NCBI GenBank assembly: GCA_947502595.1
Contig: CANNAM010000001.1
Coordinates: 310,001-374,000, forward strand
Source of the DNA: an uncultured Marinicella sp.
Lineage (GTDB): Bacteria > Pseudomonadota > Gammaproteobacteria > Xanthomonadales > Marinicellaceae
Reading direction: 5' to 3'
DNA: 64,000 nucleotides
The notes under the pieces are model-generated. The model was not told where the DNA came from, ran no database searches, and saw nothing but the letters and a program-made list of their open reading frames with translations. Positions 17,806-27,007 of the stretch are shown here, piece by piece (positions within the stretch are counted from its first letter, which is position 1; each line of letters opens with the position of its first letter). A program made the translations under genes and the position numbers.

Positions 17806-18858
17806 GTGGCCATTGTACACCCTATAAAAGTGGCTGAATTATGTCAGCAAAGGCAAGCAGTGTTGGTTGATATCCGTTCACCTGCCGCATGGGGGCAAGG
17901 TATTCCTGTTGAGGCAAGAATGATGTCCAGTGATGAATTGCTTGCCCAGCATCATCAATTGCTCAGTCAGTATACGGATATATTTATCCTCTGTTATACC
18001 GGTCAAAAATCACAACAAATGGCCATTCAATTTGGTTCGACTTGTCACTCTGTTGAAGGTGGTTTTAAAGCTTGGCAGTCGCAAGGCTTGCCGACAGAGG
18101 TACCTGAGATTGATCAGTATATGTTTCGCTATGAGCGTCAAATTAAATTGGCTGGTTTTGGTGTTACAGCACAAAACAAATTAACGCGTGCTCATGTGCT
18201 GGTGGTTGGTGCAGGTGGTTTGGGAGCTCCGGCTTTGTTGTATTTGGCTGGCAGTGGGGTGGGAAAAATTTCTTTGGTTGATGATGATACAGTGGCCTTG
18301 CATAATTTACACCGACAAATTATTTACCAAGAAAAAGACTTAAATAACAGTAAAGCGCTGGCGGCTCAACAACATTTACAAGGCTTGAACTCAGCCATTC
18401 AAGTTAACGCCAACCAACAAAGGTTAACTGCTGAAAATGCCGAAGCACTGATGGCAGATGTTGATTTAGTGATTGATGGCAGTGATAACGTCGACACCCG
18501 GCAAGTCATCAATCGATTCAGTTTAAAGCTAAAAACACCTTGGTTATATGCCGCAGTGACAGGATTCAGCATCCAGCTGGGTTTTTTCAGCGGCCAGTCC
18601 AATCAAGCTTGTTACCAGTGTATATTTCCAGGACTGAATGACCGTGTAGTGAGTGATTGCAATGCTGATGGTGTGTTGGCTCCAGTGCCTGGTTTGGCTG
18701 GCTTGTTGCAAGTCACCGAGGCGATAAAGTTTTTAACCGGCTTGGGCGATGGCTTGCAACATAAATTGCTGACTTATGATGTGCTAAATCACCACTTTAA
18801 AGTGTTAAAATACCCGCCAGACATCAATCCAAACTGCGCACTGTCGCATGGCAACTAA
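17806..18858 (+). CDS. Rhodanese-ThiF/MoeB fusion, sulfur-carrier adenylyltransferase
   Basis: A 350-aa protein starting at GTG 17806. The first about 100 residues are a rhodanese domain with an active-site loop I-L-C-Y-T-G-Q-K. Then comes a complete E1-like adenylyltransferase with nucleotide motif G-A-G-G-L-G-A (about 138), D-D-D, R-Q-I-I-Y and D-G-S-D-N. The zinc-site C-x-x-C (C-Y-Q-C) is present; the second pair is less clear. MoeB activates the MoaD C-terminus by adenylation and the rhodanese domain would supply sulfur. In the common MoeB-R fusions the rhodanese is C-terminal; here it leads. ThiF function for thiamine remains possible, but the moeA neighbour favours MoeB. Confidence 0.88.
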   Translation: MAIVHPIKVAELCQQRQAVLVDIRSPAAWGQGIPVEARMMSSDELLAQHHQLLSQYTDIFILCYTGQKSQQMAIQFGSTCHSVEGGFKAWQSQGLPTEVPEIDQYMFRYERQIKLAGFGVTAQNKLTRAHVLVVGAGGLGAPALLYLAGSGVGKISLVDDDTVALHNLHRQIIYQEKDLNNSKALAAQQHLQGLNSAIQVNANQQRLTAENAEALMADVDLVIDGSDNVDTRQVINRFSLKLKTPWLYAAVTGFSIQLGFFSGQSNQACYQCIFPGLNDRVVSDCNADGVLAPVPGLAGLLQVTEAIKFLTGLGDGLQHKLLTYDVLNHHFKVLKYPPDINPNCALSHGN

Positions 18859-18873
18859 CTTTAAGGTGAAGCA

Positions 18874-19719
18874 ATGACCAAGCATCAATTACTGGACGGA
18901 AAAAAAGTATCGCAAATAATTCAGCAACAGGTTGCAGAAAACATTGCCAAAAGAGTTGCAGCAGGACACCAAGCACCTGGTTTGGCTGTGGTGTTGGTAG
19001 GTAACGACCAAGCCTCACATGTGTATGTGAAAAATAAAATCAAAGCCTGTGAAGCCACTGGTATTCAGTCTGTTAGTCACTATTTGCCCAGACAAACTTC
19101 AGATATCGCCTTGTATGAATTGATTGACGAACTCAATGCTGACCCCAAAGTTCATGGTATTTTGGTGCAGTTGCCGTTACCAGAGCACATCAATGAAGCA
19201 GAGGTTACCAATCGCATAGCACCGCATAAAGACGTGGACGGCTTTCATGCCAGTAACGTAGGGCATTTGGCTTTGCGTCAACCTGGTTTGCGTCCTTGCA
19301 CTCCGCGTGGCGTGATGACCTTATTAAATCACTATCAAATTGACCCCAAAGGCATGCATTGTGTGATTGTAGGGGCTTCTAATATAGTTGGTAGGCCATT
19401 GATGTTGGAAATGCTGTTTGCGGGCGCCACAGTAACCATTTGTCACCGCTTCACCCAAGGCCTGGCTGAACATGTAAGACAAGCAGATTTGCTGTGTGTG
19501 GCAGTAGGTAACCCAAATATAGTTGATGCCAATGACATTAAGCCTGGCGCCATTGTTATAGACATTGGCATCAACCGCAGAGCAGAAGGCGGTTTATGTG
19601 GTGACGTAGATTTCGCTGTTGCATCTCAAAGAGCCAGCTGGATATCGCCGGTGCCTGGCGGTATCGGGCCAATGACGGTAGCAACCTTGATGCAAAACAC
19701 TTACGAAGCCAGTTTATAA
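18874..19719 (+). CDS. folD: Methylenetetrahydrofolate dehydrogenase/cyclohydrolase FolD
   Basis: A 281-aa bifunctional cytosolic enzyme interconverting 5,10-methylene- and 10-formyl-tetrahydrofolate with NADP. Motifs visible are Y-V-K-N-K-I-K-A-C (catalytic Lys, about 52-60), V-Q-L-P-L-P near 104, P-C-T-P-R-G-V near 146, V-G-A-S-N-I-V-G-R-P near 170 and P-V-P-G-G-I-G-P-M-T near 263. Start follows the ThiF-like gene by 15 bp with an AAGGTG ribosome site. The gene converges on the DUF1631 gene with no clear terminator between. Confidence 0.97.
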   Translation: MTKHQLLDGKKVSQIIQQQVAENIAKRVAAGHQAPGLAVVLVGNDQASHVYVKNKIKACEATGIQSVSHYLPRQTSDIALYELIDELNADPKVHGILVQLPLPEHINEAEVTNRIAPHKDVDGFHASNVGHLALRQPGLRPCTPRGVMTLLNHYQIDPKGMHCVIVGASNIVGRPLMLEMLFAGATVTICHRFTQGLAEHVRQADLLCVAVGNPNIVDANDIKPGAIVIDIGINRRAEGGLCGDVDFAVASQRASWISPVPGGIGPMTVATLMQNTYEASL

Positions 19720-19768
19720 GATTTGTGCAGTGAGCCGAAGGTTTTTTTTCAGCTGTGTCCGCTGTGTG

Positions 19769-22120
19769 TCAATCAGTTTTGGGTTGCTGATTCACAGTAG
19801 CTTGAGTTGACTCCTGTTCAGTTGTTTGATTGGCTGTAACTTGTTCAGCGATGGCGGTCATGGCGCGATCAAACAAAGGAATCTGTTGTAACACTGTGGC
19901 CTGTTTAACTCGCAAATCATGGGCCAATTCATCCAAGCTCTTATCAGTCACTTTGACACCACGGGCATTCACAAATAACAACTTATGGCTGATGGGACTA
20001 ACCCATGAGAGCTTGGCTCTGACGCATTCGTTGGTTGCGTCGCTATCTTGTATCGAATCTTCACTGGACTGGTCTTCGGTGGCACAGATGAATTCAACCC
20101 ATTCGCCGGTTTGCAAGTCTTTTGCTTGTTGGTAATAGGCGTCATCAATGTGTTGGATGTCATTATTTAAGTTATTGAGTTTTTTATTGGCAATGAAATG
20201 AATGATTTCGGGTTGTTCTTCCTCGATATATTCATTGGCATCAAAAGTTTCCTTAGGCAACACAAACTCATGTGATGTTTCGTCGGTGGTCTCTTCGATA
20301 CCATTAATGGTCAATAACAAATCATACAGCTCTTGGCTTTTGGTTTGTACGCTGTGTTCATCAAATGCCACCAGTCTCAAGCCTTGACAGAGTTGGTCGC
20401 AAACATGGCTGATTTGGGCATTGGTTGCCATTCGCTTTTTGTTTTTAACTGACACAAACACCAATTTGTCAACAAATTTACTGAAACTTTCGATTTTTTC
20501 TGGTTCATCTTGATGACGCAAGTGAGCCAATATCAACACGTTTGCCCAAGGTGTCAGTAGTATTACCGTGACCATCTTAGGTAGCGGATGGTCTTTCATT
20601 TTAGATTCAAGCAGCTCTGCGGTCAGTTGTTTGGCTTTGTGAATGCGTTCTTGGCCCAAGGTCTTTTCAGAAGTGCGTTTTTCTATGACTTGGGTGCGTT
20701 TTGAGTTTTTCGCTTCAAATGCTTGGAAATCGTCAATTAATGCAGGAAAATCAAGTTCGTCATGGTCCGTTTCTAAAATGCTTTGTACTATAAATTCAAT
20801 TTTTTTGATGAATTGACCCCGCTTATCATCCAATTCATTCCAGCCAATAGAAGCCTTTGCAATGATGTCCAACAGTTTACGGGCGTTGTCATCTTTGTTG
20901 GCAAACAATTTACGGTCCTTCAGTGCTAAATGTAAATAAGGAATTTGCAATTTAGCCAACAGTGCTTGGATCCGATCCGGCAAATTGCGGTCTTCAACCA
21001 GAAATTGAAACAGCATCCCAATCAAGTCTATGGTGTCTTCATCTTGTTGTTTAACTTGTTTGTTTTCACCTTCTTGATCCAAATCTTTTAAGCGTGCCAA
21101 TAAGGCATTTTTAATTTCTGTGGGGCTCAATGATTCTTGACTGGAGTTTAAGCTGTTCAGCGCTTCAACCTGCAAGATATTTAAAGCGTTGTTCACAACA
21201 GAAGCATCAAACATAGGAACCCCAGCCACAGCACTTTGATTCTGGTTGTGCTTTTGGCTCAAGGCTGAAGCTATGGCTTGGTAGTGCGCATCTGAAATAT
21301 TCGCAGGATTGATGCTGTTTTCATTATGGGCTTGAACTGGAACCATTTGCTCTACCAACTCACTGTTGGGTTGTAATGCTGCCGATGAGTGGCTTTGGCT
21401 ACTGCTCACACCCTGCCTGGTTATTTTGAATTTCAAATTAGGTAAGATACCAGCTTCTATTAACATTTGATTGATATCTTGATATGGTTGAACCAAGTTT
21501 TGAATCAAACTTCTTTCAAACAGCTTGAGCATGATGATGTACATGGTGTCATCAATGTTTAAATGTTCAAAAGTGTTGGCAAAAGAGCCAACTATCACAG
21601 CAGGTGATACTGGGACTTGATTGGTTTTTACTTCACTGCCACCCGCTAATAGAGTGAATCTTTTTTCAAATGCATGTAAGTGTTGGTGTAAATAGGAGTT
21701 GGCTTTATCAATTAAATTTGTTGCTGCCAGTTTTTGATCCAGTTCCTTTTCATCAACAAGTGACAAACTGTCTGCGTTTGAGTCAACGCTGATGTTGGTA
21801 TCAAAATAGTGCAATTTACCCTGTTTGAATTGTTTGAATACATGCTGCACATTTTCTGAAAATTTGCGAACCATCAACTCCTTTTTCTTACGCACTTCAC
21901 GCATGGCTTCAAAATAGTGATTTTGTTTTTCATTGTTTTGTGCTTTTTCAGCCAAGTCAAATAAAGCATCGTCTAATTTATCGTAGTAATCACGTATGGT
22001 TGGCTTTAAACCTTTAATAAATAGTTTGTGAACTTGAGGCAATATCAAGCCCAGATTGACATTTTCTGCAGTCTTGGGCTTGATGTTCACTACTTTATCG
22101 TCTGTATTTTTGATACTCAT
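19769..22120 (-). CDS. DUF1631 family protein
   Basis: A 783-aa cytosolic protein of unknown function. It is mostly charged and helical, with coiled-coil-prone stretches (for example E-A-M-R-E-V-R-K-K-K-E). A C-terminal PilZ-like beta section lies near residues 665-720 (G-E-W-V-E-F ... A-K-L-S-W-V-S-P ... L-L-F-V-N). I choose the ATG at 22120 over an upstream one at 22189. A perfect CRP-type box (22175-22190) with a correctly spaced -10 lies exactly where the longer N-terminus would be encoded. No ribosome site is clear for either start. Family members have been mislabelled thymidine phosphorylase in old annotations; nothing here supports that. Confidence 0.85.
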   Translation of the reverse strand: MSIKNTDDKVVNIKPKTAENVNLGLILPQVHKLFIKGLKPTIRDYYDKLDDALFDLAEKAQNNEKQNHYFEAMREVRKKKELMVRKFSENVQHVFKQFKQGKLHYFDTNISVDSNADSLSLVDEKELDQKLAATNLIDKANSYLHQHLHAFEKRFTLLAGGSEVKTNQVPVSPAVIVGSFANTFEHLNIDDTMYIIMLKLFERSLIQNLVQPYQDINQMLIEAGILPNLKFKITRQGVSSSQSHSSAALQPNSELVEQMVPVQAHNENSINPANISDAHYQAIASALSQKHNQNQSAVAGVPMFDASVVNNALNILQVEALNSLNSSQESLSPTEIKNALLARLKDLDQEGENKQVKQQDEDTIDLIGMLFQFLVEDRNLPDRIQALLAKLQIPYLHLALKDRKLFANKDDNARKLLDIIAKASIGWNELDDKRGQFIKKIEFIVQSILETDHDELDFPALIDDFQAFEAKNSKRTQVIEKRTSEKTLGQERIHKAKQLTAELLESKMKDHPLPKMVTVILLTPWANVLILAHLRHQDEPEKIESFSKFVDKLVFVSVKNKKRMATNAQISHVCDQLCQGLRLVAFDEHSVQTKSQELYDLLLTINGIEETTDETSHEFVLPKETFDANEYIEEEQPEIIHFIANKKLNNLNNDIQHIDDAYYQQAKDLQTGEWVEFICATEDQSSEDSIQDSDATNECVRAKLSWVSPISHKLLFVNARGVKVTDKSLDELAHDLRVKQATVLQQIPLFDRAMTAIAEQVTANQTTEQESTQATVNQQPKTD

Positions 22121-22147
22121 GTGCGTGTGATTTGCATGTGTTGTGAA

Positions 22148-22190
22148 AGCATACCACTCACTGAGAAAAGAATATGTGAATGGTGTCACA
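22148..22190 (-). promoter_or_regulatory. CRP-family class II promoter of the DUF1631 gene
   Basis: The perfect core TGTGA-ATGGTG-TCACA (22175-22190) sits within ATGTGA...TCACAT. On the minus strand a -10-like TATGCT (22153-22148) starts 29.5 bp from the box centre, the class II CRP distance. Transcription would begin near 22141, 21 nt before the ATG at 22120. Confidence 0.7.
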
Positions 22191-22228
22191 TCCGCTGTTC
22201 GAGCGCATAGAATCAGTAATATCAGTGG

Positions 22229-23704
22229 TTATTTCAGATTTTTTGGCCATTGATATTGCACTGTGTACTTGATGCTCTTGGTGGATTCTGCCGGTACCTC
22301 GAGCATAAAATTGATGGTTGATGCATTGGTTTTATTGTAATGTTCATCATGTTGTGTGATTTGCCAATTAGACCAACGGTACAGTGGTTCAATAATTTCA
22401 ACTTGCTGAGGAATGTCTTTTTGGTTGCTGATAGAAATTTCAAACTGCTCAATCAAACCGTCATTGGTTAACTCAAAATGTTGTTGTACCCGTTTGCCTT
22501 TGACATCAAAAGAATTGCCCAGTTTCAGCGTGATTGTATCGTTTTTGGGTGTGTGTTCAATGCTGTCCTCACCGATGAACTCCAGACTGCCATCAGTTGT
22601 ATCTGTCATGTTGACGCGAACGCGTCCTGCAGGTAAAGGTATCCCCAATTGGTTTTTTTCAGTGTTCTCAAAGCGCAACTGGGCTTCAACTTTGCTGTCA
22701 GTTTGTGCGTAATAACCTGCATCAGTGATGGGGCGGTGGTAGTTTACTTGGTGTTGCCCAGTGCCGTTAAATATCAATTTTCGTTCACAAGCAATGCCAC
22801 TGGTTTGGTTTAACAGCTGGATTTGTTTGGTTGAATTATTGGGCAAATCTATGGCCCTAGGTAACTTGTATAGATGGTATTCAAACAAAGCTTGTTCAGT
22901 AAAATCTTGGTTGGCTGTTTTGAGCATGGCTTCACGCACATACTGTTGTGGGCGCTGGTTGCTTTGAACGCGGTTGACATCACCGGCAATCAGTTTTAAC
23001 TGGGTGTCTGAAAAACTGGCCCCTGACTTATTGACTATAGAGACCCATGAGGATAAGTCCAATTCACAGCCTTGGTCTTCACCTTCGATGGTGATGTTGT
23101 AGTCTGCCCACCATGTCATGCCTTGTGTTTGGTAAGTCAAAGCCACCAGTTCTTCATCATCAGAATTTGAGTCAAGCAACCACACCAAAGTTGGTTTGGT
23201 GAGTAAACCACCAGGTAATTCAGGAAATTTGATGTGATTCCATTGCTGGATAGTGATGATTGAATCTGTTTTTGTTTGTAAGGTGATGCCACCATGGGTG
23301 CTGAGCAACTTACCGCTGGTTTCAATACTTCGTGTGCCCTCATTGTGGTTCACATGTATGGTTTGGTCTAAGTATTTTTGTAACAACTTATCGGTGCCAA
23401 CCAGATCAAATTGAAAATTTTGATCCAATACCCGAGCGGCATTGGGGTTTTCCGGTGTTTTGAAGGTGACTGTGGTTGGGTCAATGTGTTCTGCCACGTC
23501 ATCAAATGCCAAATTAAACTCACCTTTTTGAAAGGTCCTGATTTTGGTTTGTTTAACCACTGCGTAACCAGGAATGCTGTGCGCATTTTGTAATTGGTTT
23601 TGGTTCAGGTGCCCTTGGTGGTTGCCTGAATATATGGTGATGCTGTTATTGGCTTGGCTCATATAAGAAATCAGTAAAAGTGTGGGTAATAAAAATGGTT
23701 TCAT
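22229..23704 (-). CDS. Exported DUF4139-domain protein
   Basis: A 491-aa protein with a signal peptide (about residues 1-18, ends Q-A). The rest is beta-rich, with a conserved section around M-T-W-W-A-D-Y-N (about 202-209) and A-S-F-S-D-T-Q-L-K-L-I-A-G-D (about 229-242), which match the DUF4139 family. Function is unknown. It starts 3 bp after the DUF4426 gene stop, so the two are very likely one transcript. No terminator is visible before the CRP-like box at 22175-22190. Confidence 0.85.
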   Translation of the reverse strand: MKPFLLPTLLLISYMSQANNSITIYSGNHQGHLNQNQLQNAHSIPGYAVVKQTKIRTFQKGEFNLAFDDVAEHIDPTTVTFKTPENPNAARVLDQNFQFDLVGTDKLLQKYLDQTIHVNHNEGTRSIETSGKLLSTHGGITLQTKTDSIITIQQWNHIKFPELPGGLLTKPTLVWLLDSNSDDEELVALTYQTQGMTWWADYNITIEGEDQGCELDLSSWVSIVNKSGASFSDTQLKLIAGDVNRVQSNQRPQQYVREAMLKTANQDFTEQALFEYHLYKLPRAIDLPNNSTKQIQLLNQTSGIACERKLIFNGTGQHQVNYHRPITDAGYYAQTDSKVEAQLRFENTEKNQLGIPLPAGRVRVNMTDTTDGSLEFIGEDSIEHTPKNDTITLKLGNSFDVKGKRVQQHFELTNDGLIEQFEISISNQKDIPQQVEIIEPLYRWSNWQITQHDEHYNKTNASTINFMLEVPAESTKSIKYTVQYQWPKNLK

Positions 23705-23707
23705 GGC

Positions 23708-24148
23708 TTAATCCGTAAAGAATTCGCGAGAAAAGCTCACCGATATTTGTTCATCGCTGCCTTTGGGGGTGGCGCTTACGTTGAAATGAACATCTTCTTG
23801 GTTGTTCATAGCAAATATACCCAGGTAATAAACGGCTTGGTTTTCTTCGATGATTTTTATCAATTTAATGTCTTTGTTTTGATGCAATAAGTTTTTGGCG
23901 GTTATTTTAATCTCTGCTTCTAGGGCAGTTGGAGGTGTTTGACTTTTGTCCAACACAGAAAGGCTGACAATACCGCGGTTCTTAGAGCGAACGATTTGGT
24001 AGGTGTTGGCCACCTCTTTGGATAAAAACGTTGAAGGAAACGTGTTGTAATGTAGTTCGTAGTTGCCTTGGGTGGTTTTTTGTTCTGCCACCGCCATTGA
24101 GGCGAGTAAAAGTAAACTTGTGATAATCAATGCTTTGAGTGTTTTCAT
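23708..24148 (-). CDS. Exported DUF4426-like protein
   Basis: A 146-aa protein with a signal peptide (about 1-21, ends A-V-A). The mature part has the DUF4426 pattern: Y-E-L-H-Y-N-T-F near 29, R-S-K-N-R-G near 54, V-Y-Y-L-G near 105 and a final beta section. Function is unknown. It is first gene of a two-gene unit with the DUF4139 protein. A good ribosome site (GGAGAA) and a sigma-70 promoter (24179-24206) precede it. Confidence 0.8.
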   Translation of the reverse strand: MKTLKALIITSLLLLASMAVAEQKTTQGNYELHYNTFPSTFLSKEVANTYQIVRSKNRGIVSLSVLDKSQTPPTALEAEIKITAKNLLHQNKDIKLIKIIEENQAVYYLGIFAMNNQEDVHFNVSATPKGSDEQISVSFSREFFTD

Positions 24149-24178
24149 GGGTTTCTCCAGTTACATGGGGTGTTGTTA

Positions 24179-24206
24179 ATAATATAACACAATTTTTGCT
24201 TTTCAA
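24179..24206 (-). promoter_or_regulatory. Sigma-70 promoter of the DUF4426-DUF4139 pair
   Basis: On the minus strand, -35 TTGAAA (24206-24201), 16-bp spacer, -10 TATTAT (24184-24179). The start would be about 24 nt before the ATG at 24148. Confidence 0.55.
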
Positions 24207-24317
24207 CACCTTGCAAAAAGACAATTAATTGGCTGTATTGTTTATGATTAAACAGCTTTGTTAGCAGCTTTTTGCTGAGCGGTGAAGCTTGTGGTAGGCG
24301 CTTTTCTTAGGGGCATA

Positions 24318-24352
24318 AAAAAACCAACAAGCTGGCTAGCTGTTGGTTTTTT
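24318..24352 (-). terminator. Intrinsic terminator after sucD
   Basis: A 12-bp perfect stem, AAAAAACCAACA (24318-24329) with TGTTGGTTTTTT (24341-24352), 11-nt loop, T-rich on both sides. It ends the sucCD transcript on the minus strand and could also stop plus-strand readthrough. Confidence 0.9.
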
Positions 24353-24384
24353 GTTTCAGCGACTGCAAGTCGCCGCATATTGGC

Positions 24385-25254
24385 TTATAGCATGTCTTTG
24401 ATGCTTTGACCTAAGAAAGTAGGTGATCTAACGGTTTTAACACCGGCTGCTTCCAAAGCTTCATACTTGGCTTGTGCAGTGCCTTGACCGCCGGCCACAA
24501 TCGCACCGGCATGGCCCATACGCTTACCTTCAGGGGCAGTTACACCAGCAATGTAAGACACCACAGGTTTGGTTACGTTGGCCTTGATATACTCTGCTGC
24601 TTCTTCTTCAGCAGAGCCACCAATCTCACCGACCATGATGATGCCATCGGTTTGGTCGTCTGCTTGAAATAATTTCAAGCAATCAATAAAATTGGTGCCT
24701 TGGATAGGATCACCACCAATACCAATACAGGTGGACTGGCCCAACCCTACAGAGGTGGTTTGGTGTACGGCTTCATAAGTTAAAGTGCCAGATCGAGACA
24801 CAATCCCAATGCGGCCAGGTTGGTGAATGGCTGCAGGCATGATGCCAATTTTACATTCGCCTGGAGTGATTACGCCTGGACAGTTGGGGCCAATCATAAC
24901 CACGTCTGGGTTGGCGTCTAAAACAGTTCTGACGCGCATCATGTCTAACACTGGGATGCCTTCGGTGATGGTGACAATCAACTTAATACCGGCATCGACA
25001 GCCTCTAGTATGGCGTCAGCTGCAAATGGTGGTGGTACAAAAATGACAGATGCATTGGCACCAGTTTCATTCACGCCATCAGAAACCGTGTTAAATACCG
25101 GACGGTCTAAATGTTTATCGCCGCCTTTACCTGGTGTAACGCCGCCAACTAAGTTGGTGCCATAGTCAATGGCTTGTTGGCTGTGAAAAGTGCCTTGTGA
25201 TCCGGTGAATCCTTGAACCAGTAAGCGGGTGTCTTTATTTACTAATACGCTCAT
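24385..25254 (-). CDS. sucD: Succinyl-CoA synthetase alpha subunit SucD
   Basis: A 289-aa subunit of the TCA-cycle enzyme that converts succinyl-CoA to succinate with ATP/GTP synthesis. The CoA-binding Rossmann motif [10 protein letters not shown] is near residue 15, and the phosphorylated histidine is H248 in G-H-A-G-A-I. It follows sucC with a 1-bp gap and ends at an intrinsic terminator. Confidence 0.98.
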   Translation of the reverse strand: MSVLVNKDTRLLVQGFTGSQGTFHSQQAIDYGTNLVGGVTPGKGGDKHLDRPVFNTVSDGVNETGANASVIFVPPPFAADAILEAVDAGIKLIVTITEGIPVLDMMRVRTVLDANPDVVMIGPNCPGVITPGECKIGIMPAAIHQPGRIGIVSRSGTLTYEAVHQTTSVGLGQSTCIGIGGDPIQGTNFIDCLKLFQADDQTDGIIMVGEIGGSAEEEAAEYIKANVTKPVVSYIAGVTAPEGKRMGHAGAIVAGGQGTAQAKYEALEAAGVKTVRSPTFLGQSIKDML

Positions 25255-25255
25255 T

Positions 25256-26419
25256 TTATGCTCCTACCGCTGCCACTGCTTTGTTGGCAGCGTCATCTAA
25301 ATTATCAGCTGAAATCACAGCCAAACCACTTTCATTCAATATTTTTTTGCCTTCATCAACATTGGTGCCTTCCAAGCGAACCACGATAGGCACTTCAACG
25401 CCCACTTCTTTGATCGCTGAGATGATGCCATTGGCAATCAAGTCACATCTGACGATGCCGCCAAAAATGTTGACTAAGATTGATTTTACATTGGGGTCTG
25501 ACAGGATGATTTTGAATGCGATTGCTACTCGTTCTGCAGTGGCTCCGCCACCCACATCGAGGAAGTTGGCAGGGTCGCCGCCTTTGAGTTTAATCACATC
25601 CATGGTGGCCATGGCTAAACCAGCGCCATTAACCATACATGCAATGTTGCCATCCAGCTTGATGTAGTTAAGCTCATGCTCATGGGCTTTGGCTTCGGCG
25701 GGATCTTCTTGGGTGATGTCACGCATGGCTGCTAAGTCTTGGTGTCTGAATGCGGCGTTGTCATCTGAGTCAATTTTAGCATCCAATGCAACCACGTCTT
25801 GCTTGTCATCAATGATTAATGGGTTGATTTCAATCAATGCCAAGTCCAAGTCATTGAACATTTTATACATTTGCATCATGATGTGAGTCAATTGTCGGAC
25901 TTGTTTTGAGTTCATGCCCATGGCAAAACCCGCCTTTCGGCAAGCGTATGGGAACAGTCCTTCGGTGTTGTCTATTTTGATGGTATGAATTTTTTCAGGG
26001 TTGGTGCGAGCCACTTCTTCAATTTCAACCCCACCTTCTGCTGAAGCCACAAAAGACAGGCATTTATTGGCACGATCGACCAATAAGCTCAAGTAAATCT
26101 CTTGTTCAATTTCAGCTGCTTCAGTAATCAAGACTTCGTTGACAGGTAGGGCAAGTCCGCCTGTTTGGTAAGTGGTGATTTTCATGCCAAGCATGTCTGT
26201 GGCATATTGCTTGACTTCTTCTAGTGTTTTTGCCAACTTAACACCGCCAGCTTTACCTCGACCTCCAGCGTGGACTTGGGCTTTGACAACCCACATGTCA
26301 CAGCCGAGAGACTTTGCTGCTGCAACAGCTTCATCTGGCGTTCTGGCAACTTCGCCATTCGGCACTGGAATATTGTATTTGGCAAATAATTCTTTGGCCT
26401 GATATTCATGAAAATTCAT
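25256..26419 (-). CDS. sucC: Succinyl-CoA synthetase beta subunit SucC
   Basis: A 387-aa ATP-grasp subunit that binds nucleotide and succinate. The N-terminal [10 protein letters not shown] opening, [14 protein letters not shown] near 46 and the late G-G-I-V-R-C-D motif near 324 are typical. It is first gene of sucCD, here isolated from sdh and sucAB. A ribosome site AGGAA precedes the ATG. I could not find a convincing promoter upstream. Confidence 0.98.
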   Translation of the reverse strand: MNFHEYQAKELFAKYNIPVPNGEVARTPDEAVAAAKSLGCDMWVVKAQVHAGGRGKAGGVKLAKTLEEVKQYATDMLGMKITTYQTGGLALPVNEVLITEAAEIEQEIYLSLLVDRANKCLSFVASAEGGVEIEEVARTNPEKIHTIKIDNTEGLFPYACRKAGFAMGMNSKQVRQLTHIMMQMYKMFNDLDLALIEINPLIIDDKQDVVALDAKIDSDDNAAFRHQDLAAMRDITQEDPAEAKAHEHELNYIKLDGNIACMVNGAGLAMATMDVIKLKGGDPANFLDVGGGATAERVAIAFKIILSDPNVKSILVNIFGGIVRCDLIANGIISAIKEVGVEVPIVVRLEGTNVDEGKKILNESGLAVISADNLDDAANKAVAAVGA

Positions 26420-27007
26420 ATTCTGGATTCCTGGTTAATTAGTTATGAGGTTAATACACACAAGCTACAATATGAGTTGTATATTTTAGACTCAGTTTGT
26501 TTAATGGTGTGAGGACCTGATTAATAATTTGGGCAGTCGTAAAAGATCACCCAGTTACTTAAGTACAAAGACGCGCTGTATTTTAGCTGAAATCACATCG
26601 ATTTTGTGTGATTTTATTAAGTGGATGGCATTCTGTGTCTTGGTTGTCGTTGGAATAACAAATTAGCGCTCCTTACAGTGGTGTTGACAGCGCTTGGTTG
26701 GCTGATTGGGTGCATTAATGGCTAACTGTGAATGTGGTCGCAAAAAATATGGTGTTGGGTTATATAATCTGTAAATCGAATGCGCTGCGAAAGGTGAATT
26801 AGTTCGGGGTCGAGTGATTTAGTTTTACGTGGGTTTGACTGAAATTGTATGCTGGCTGTGGCTGTGTGGCGACGGATGGGAAAGAAATTTGCTCGGTTGT
26901 TTTGTAAGTTCCTTAAAATCATCGAGCTAAACAGTTGTAATCAATTGATATTTTCAGGTAAAGTATTGAGGTAAAAAGTCGAGATATCAACTTCAGCTAA
27001 GAAAAAT
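26420..27007. other. Divergent intergenic region between sucC and pilB
   Basis: This 588-bp stretch has no convincing gene; a 66-codon minus-strand frame at 26722-26922 has no family resemblance or ribosome site. It contains a short hairpin (AAATCACA 26590-26597 with TGTGATTT 26607-26614), and a CRP-like box with a perfect TATAAT at 26727-26768 pointing to pilB. That implies a pilB leader of about 230 nt. No sucC promoter is clear. Confidence 0.6.
26727..26768 (+). promoter_or_regulatory. CRP-family class II promoter upstream of pilBCD-coaE
   Basis: TGTGA-ATGTGG-TCGCA (26727-26742, nine of ten core positions) precedes a perfect -10 TATAAT (26763-26768). The distance from box centre to the first -10 base is 28.5 bp, near the 29.5 of class II CRP promoters. 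No -35 is present, which fits activator dependence. Confidence 0.6.

Noticed and set aside
26590-26614. TCACA...TGTGA pair as a CRP site
   Set aside because: The half-sites are in inverted order (TCACA first) with a 9-bp gap; it is a small hairpin, not a CRP site.
26722-26922. 66-codon minus-strand frame between sucC and pilB
   Set aside because: No ribosome site or family resemblance, and it overlaps the proposed CRP box and promoter of pilB.
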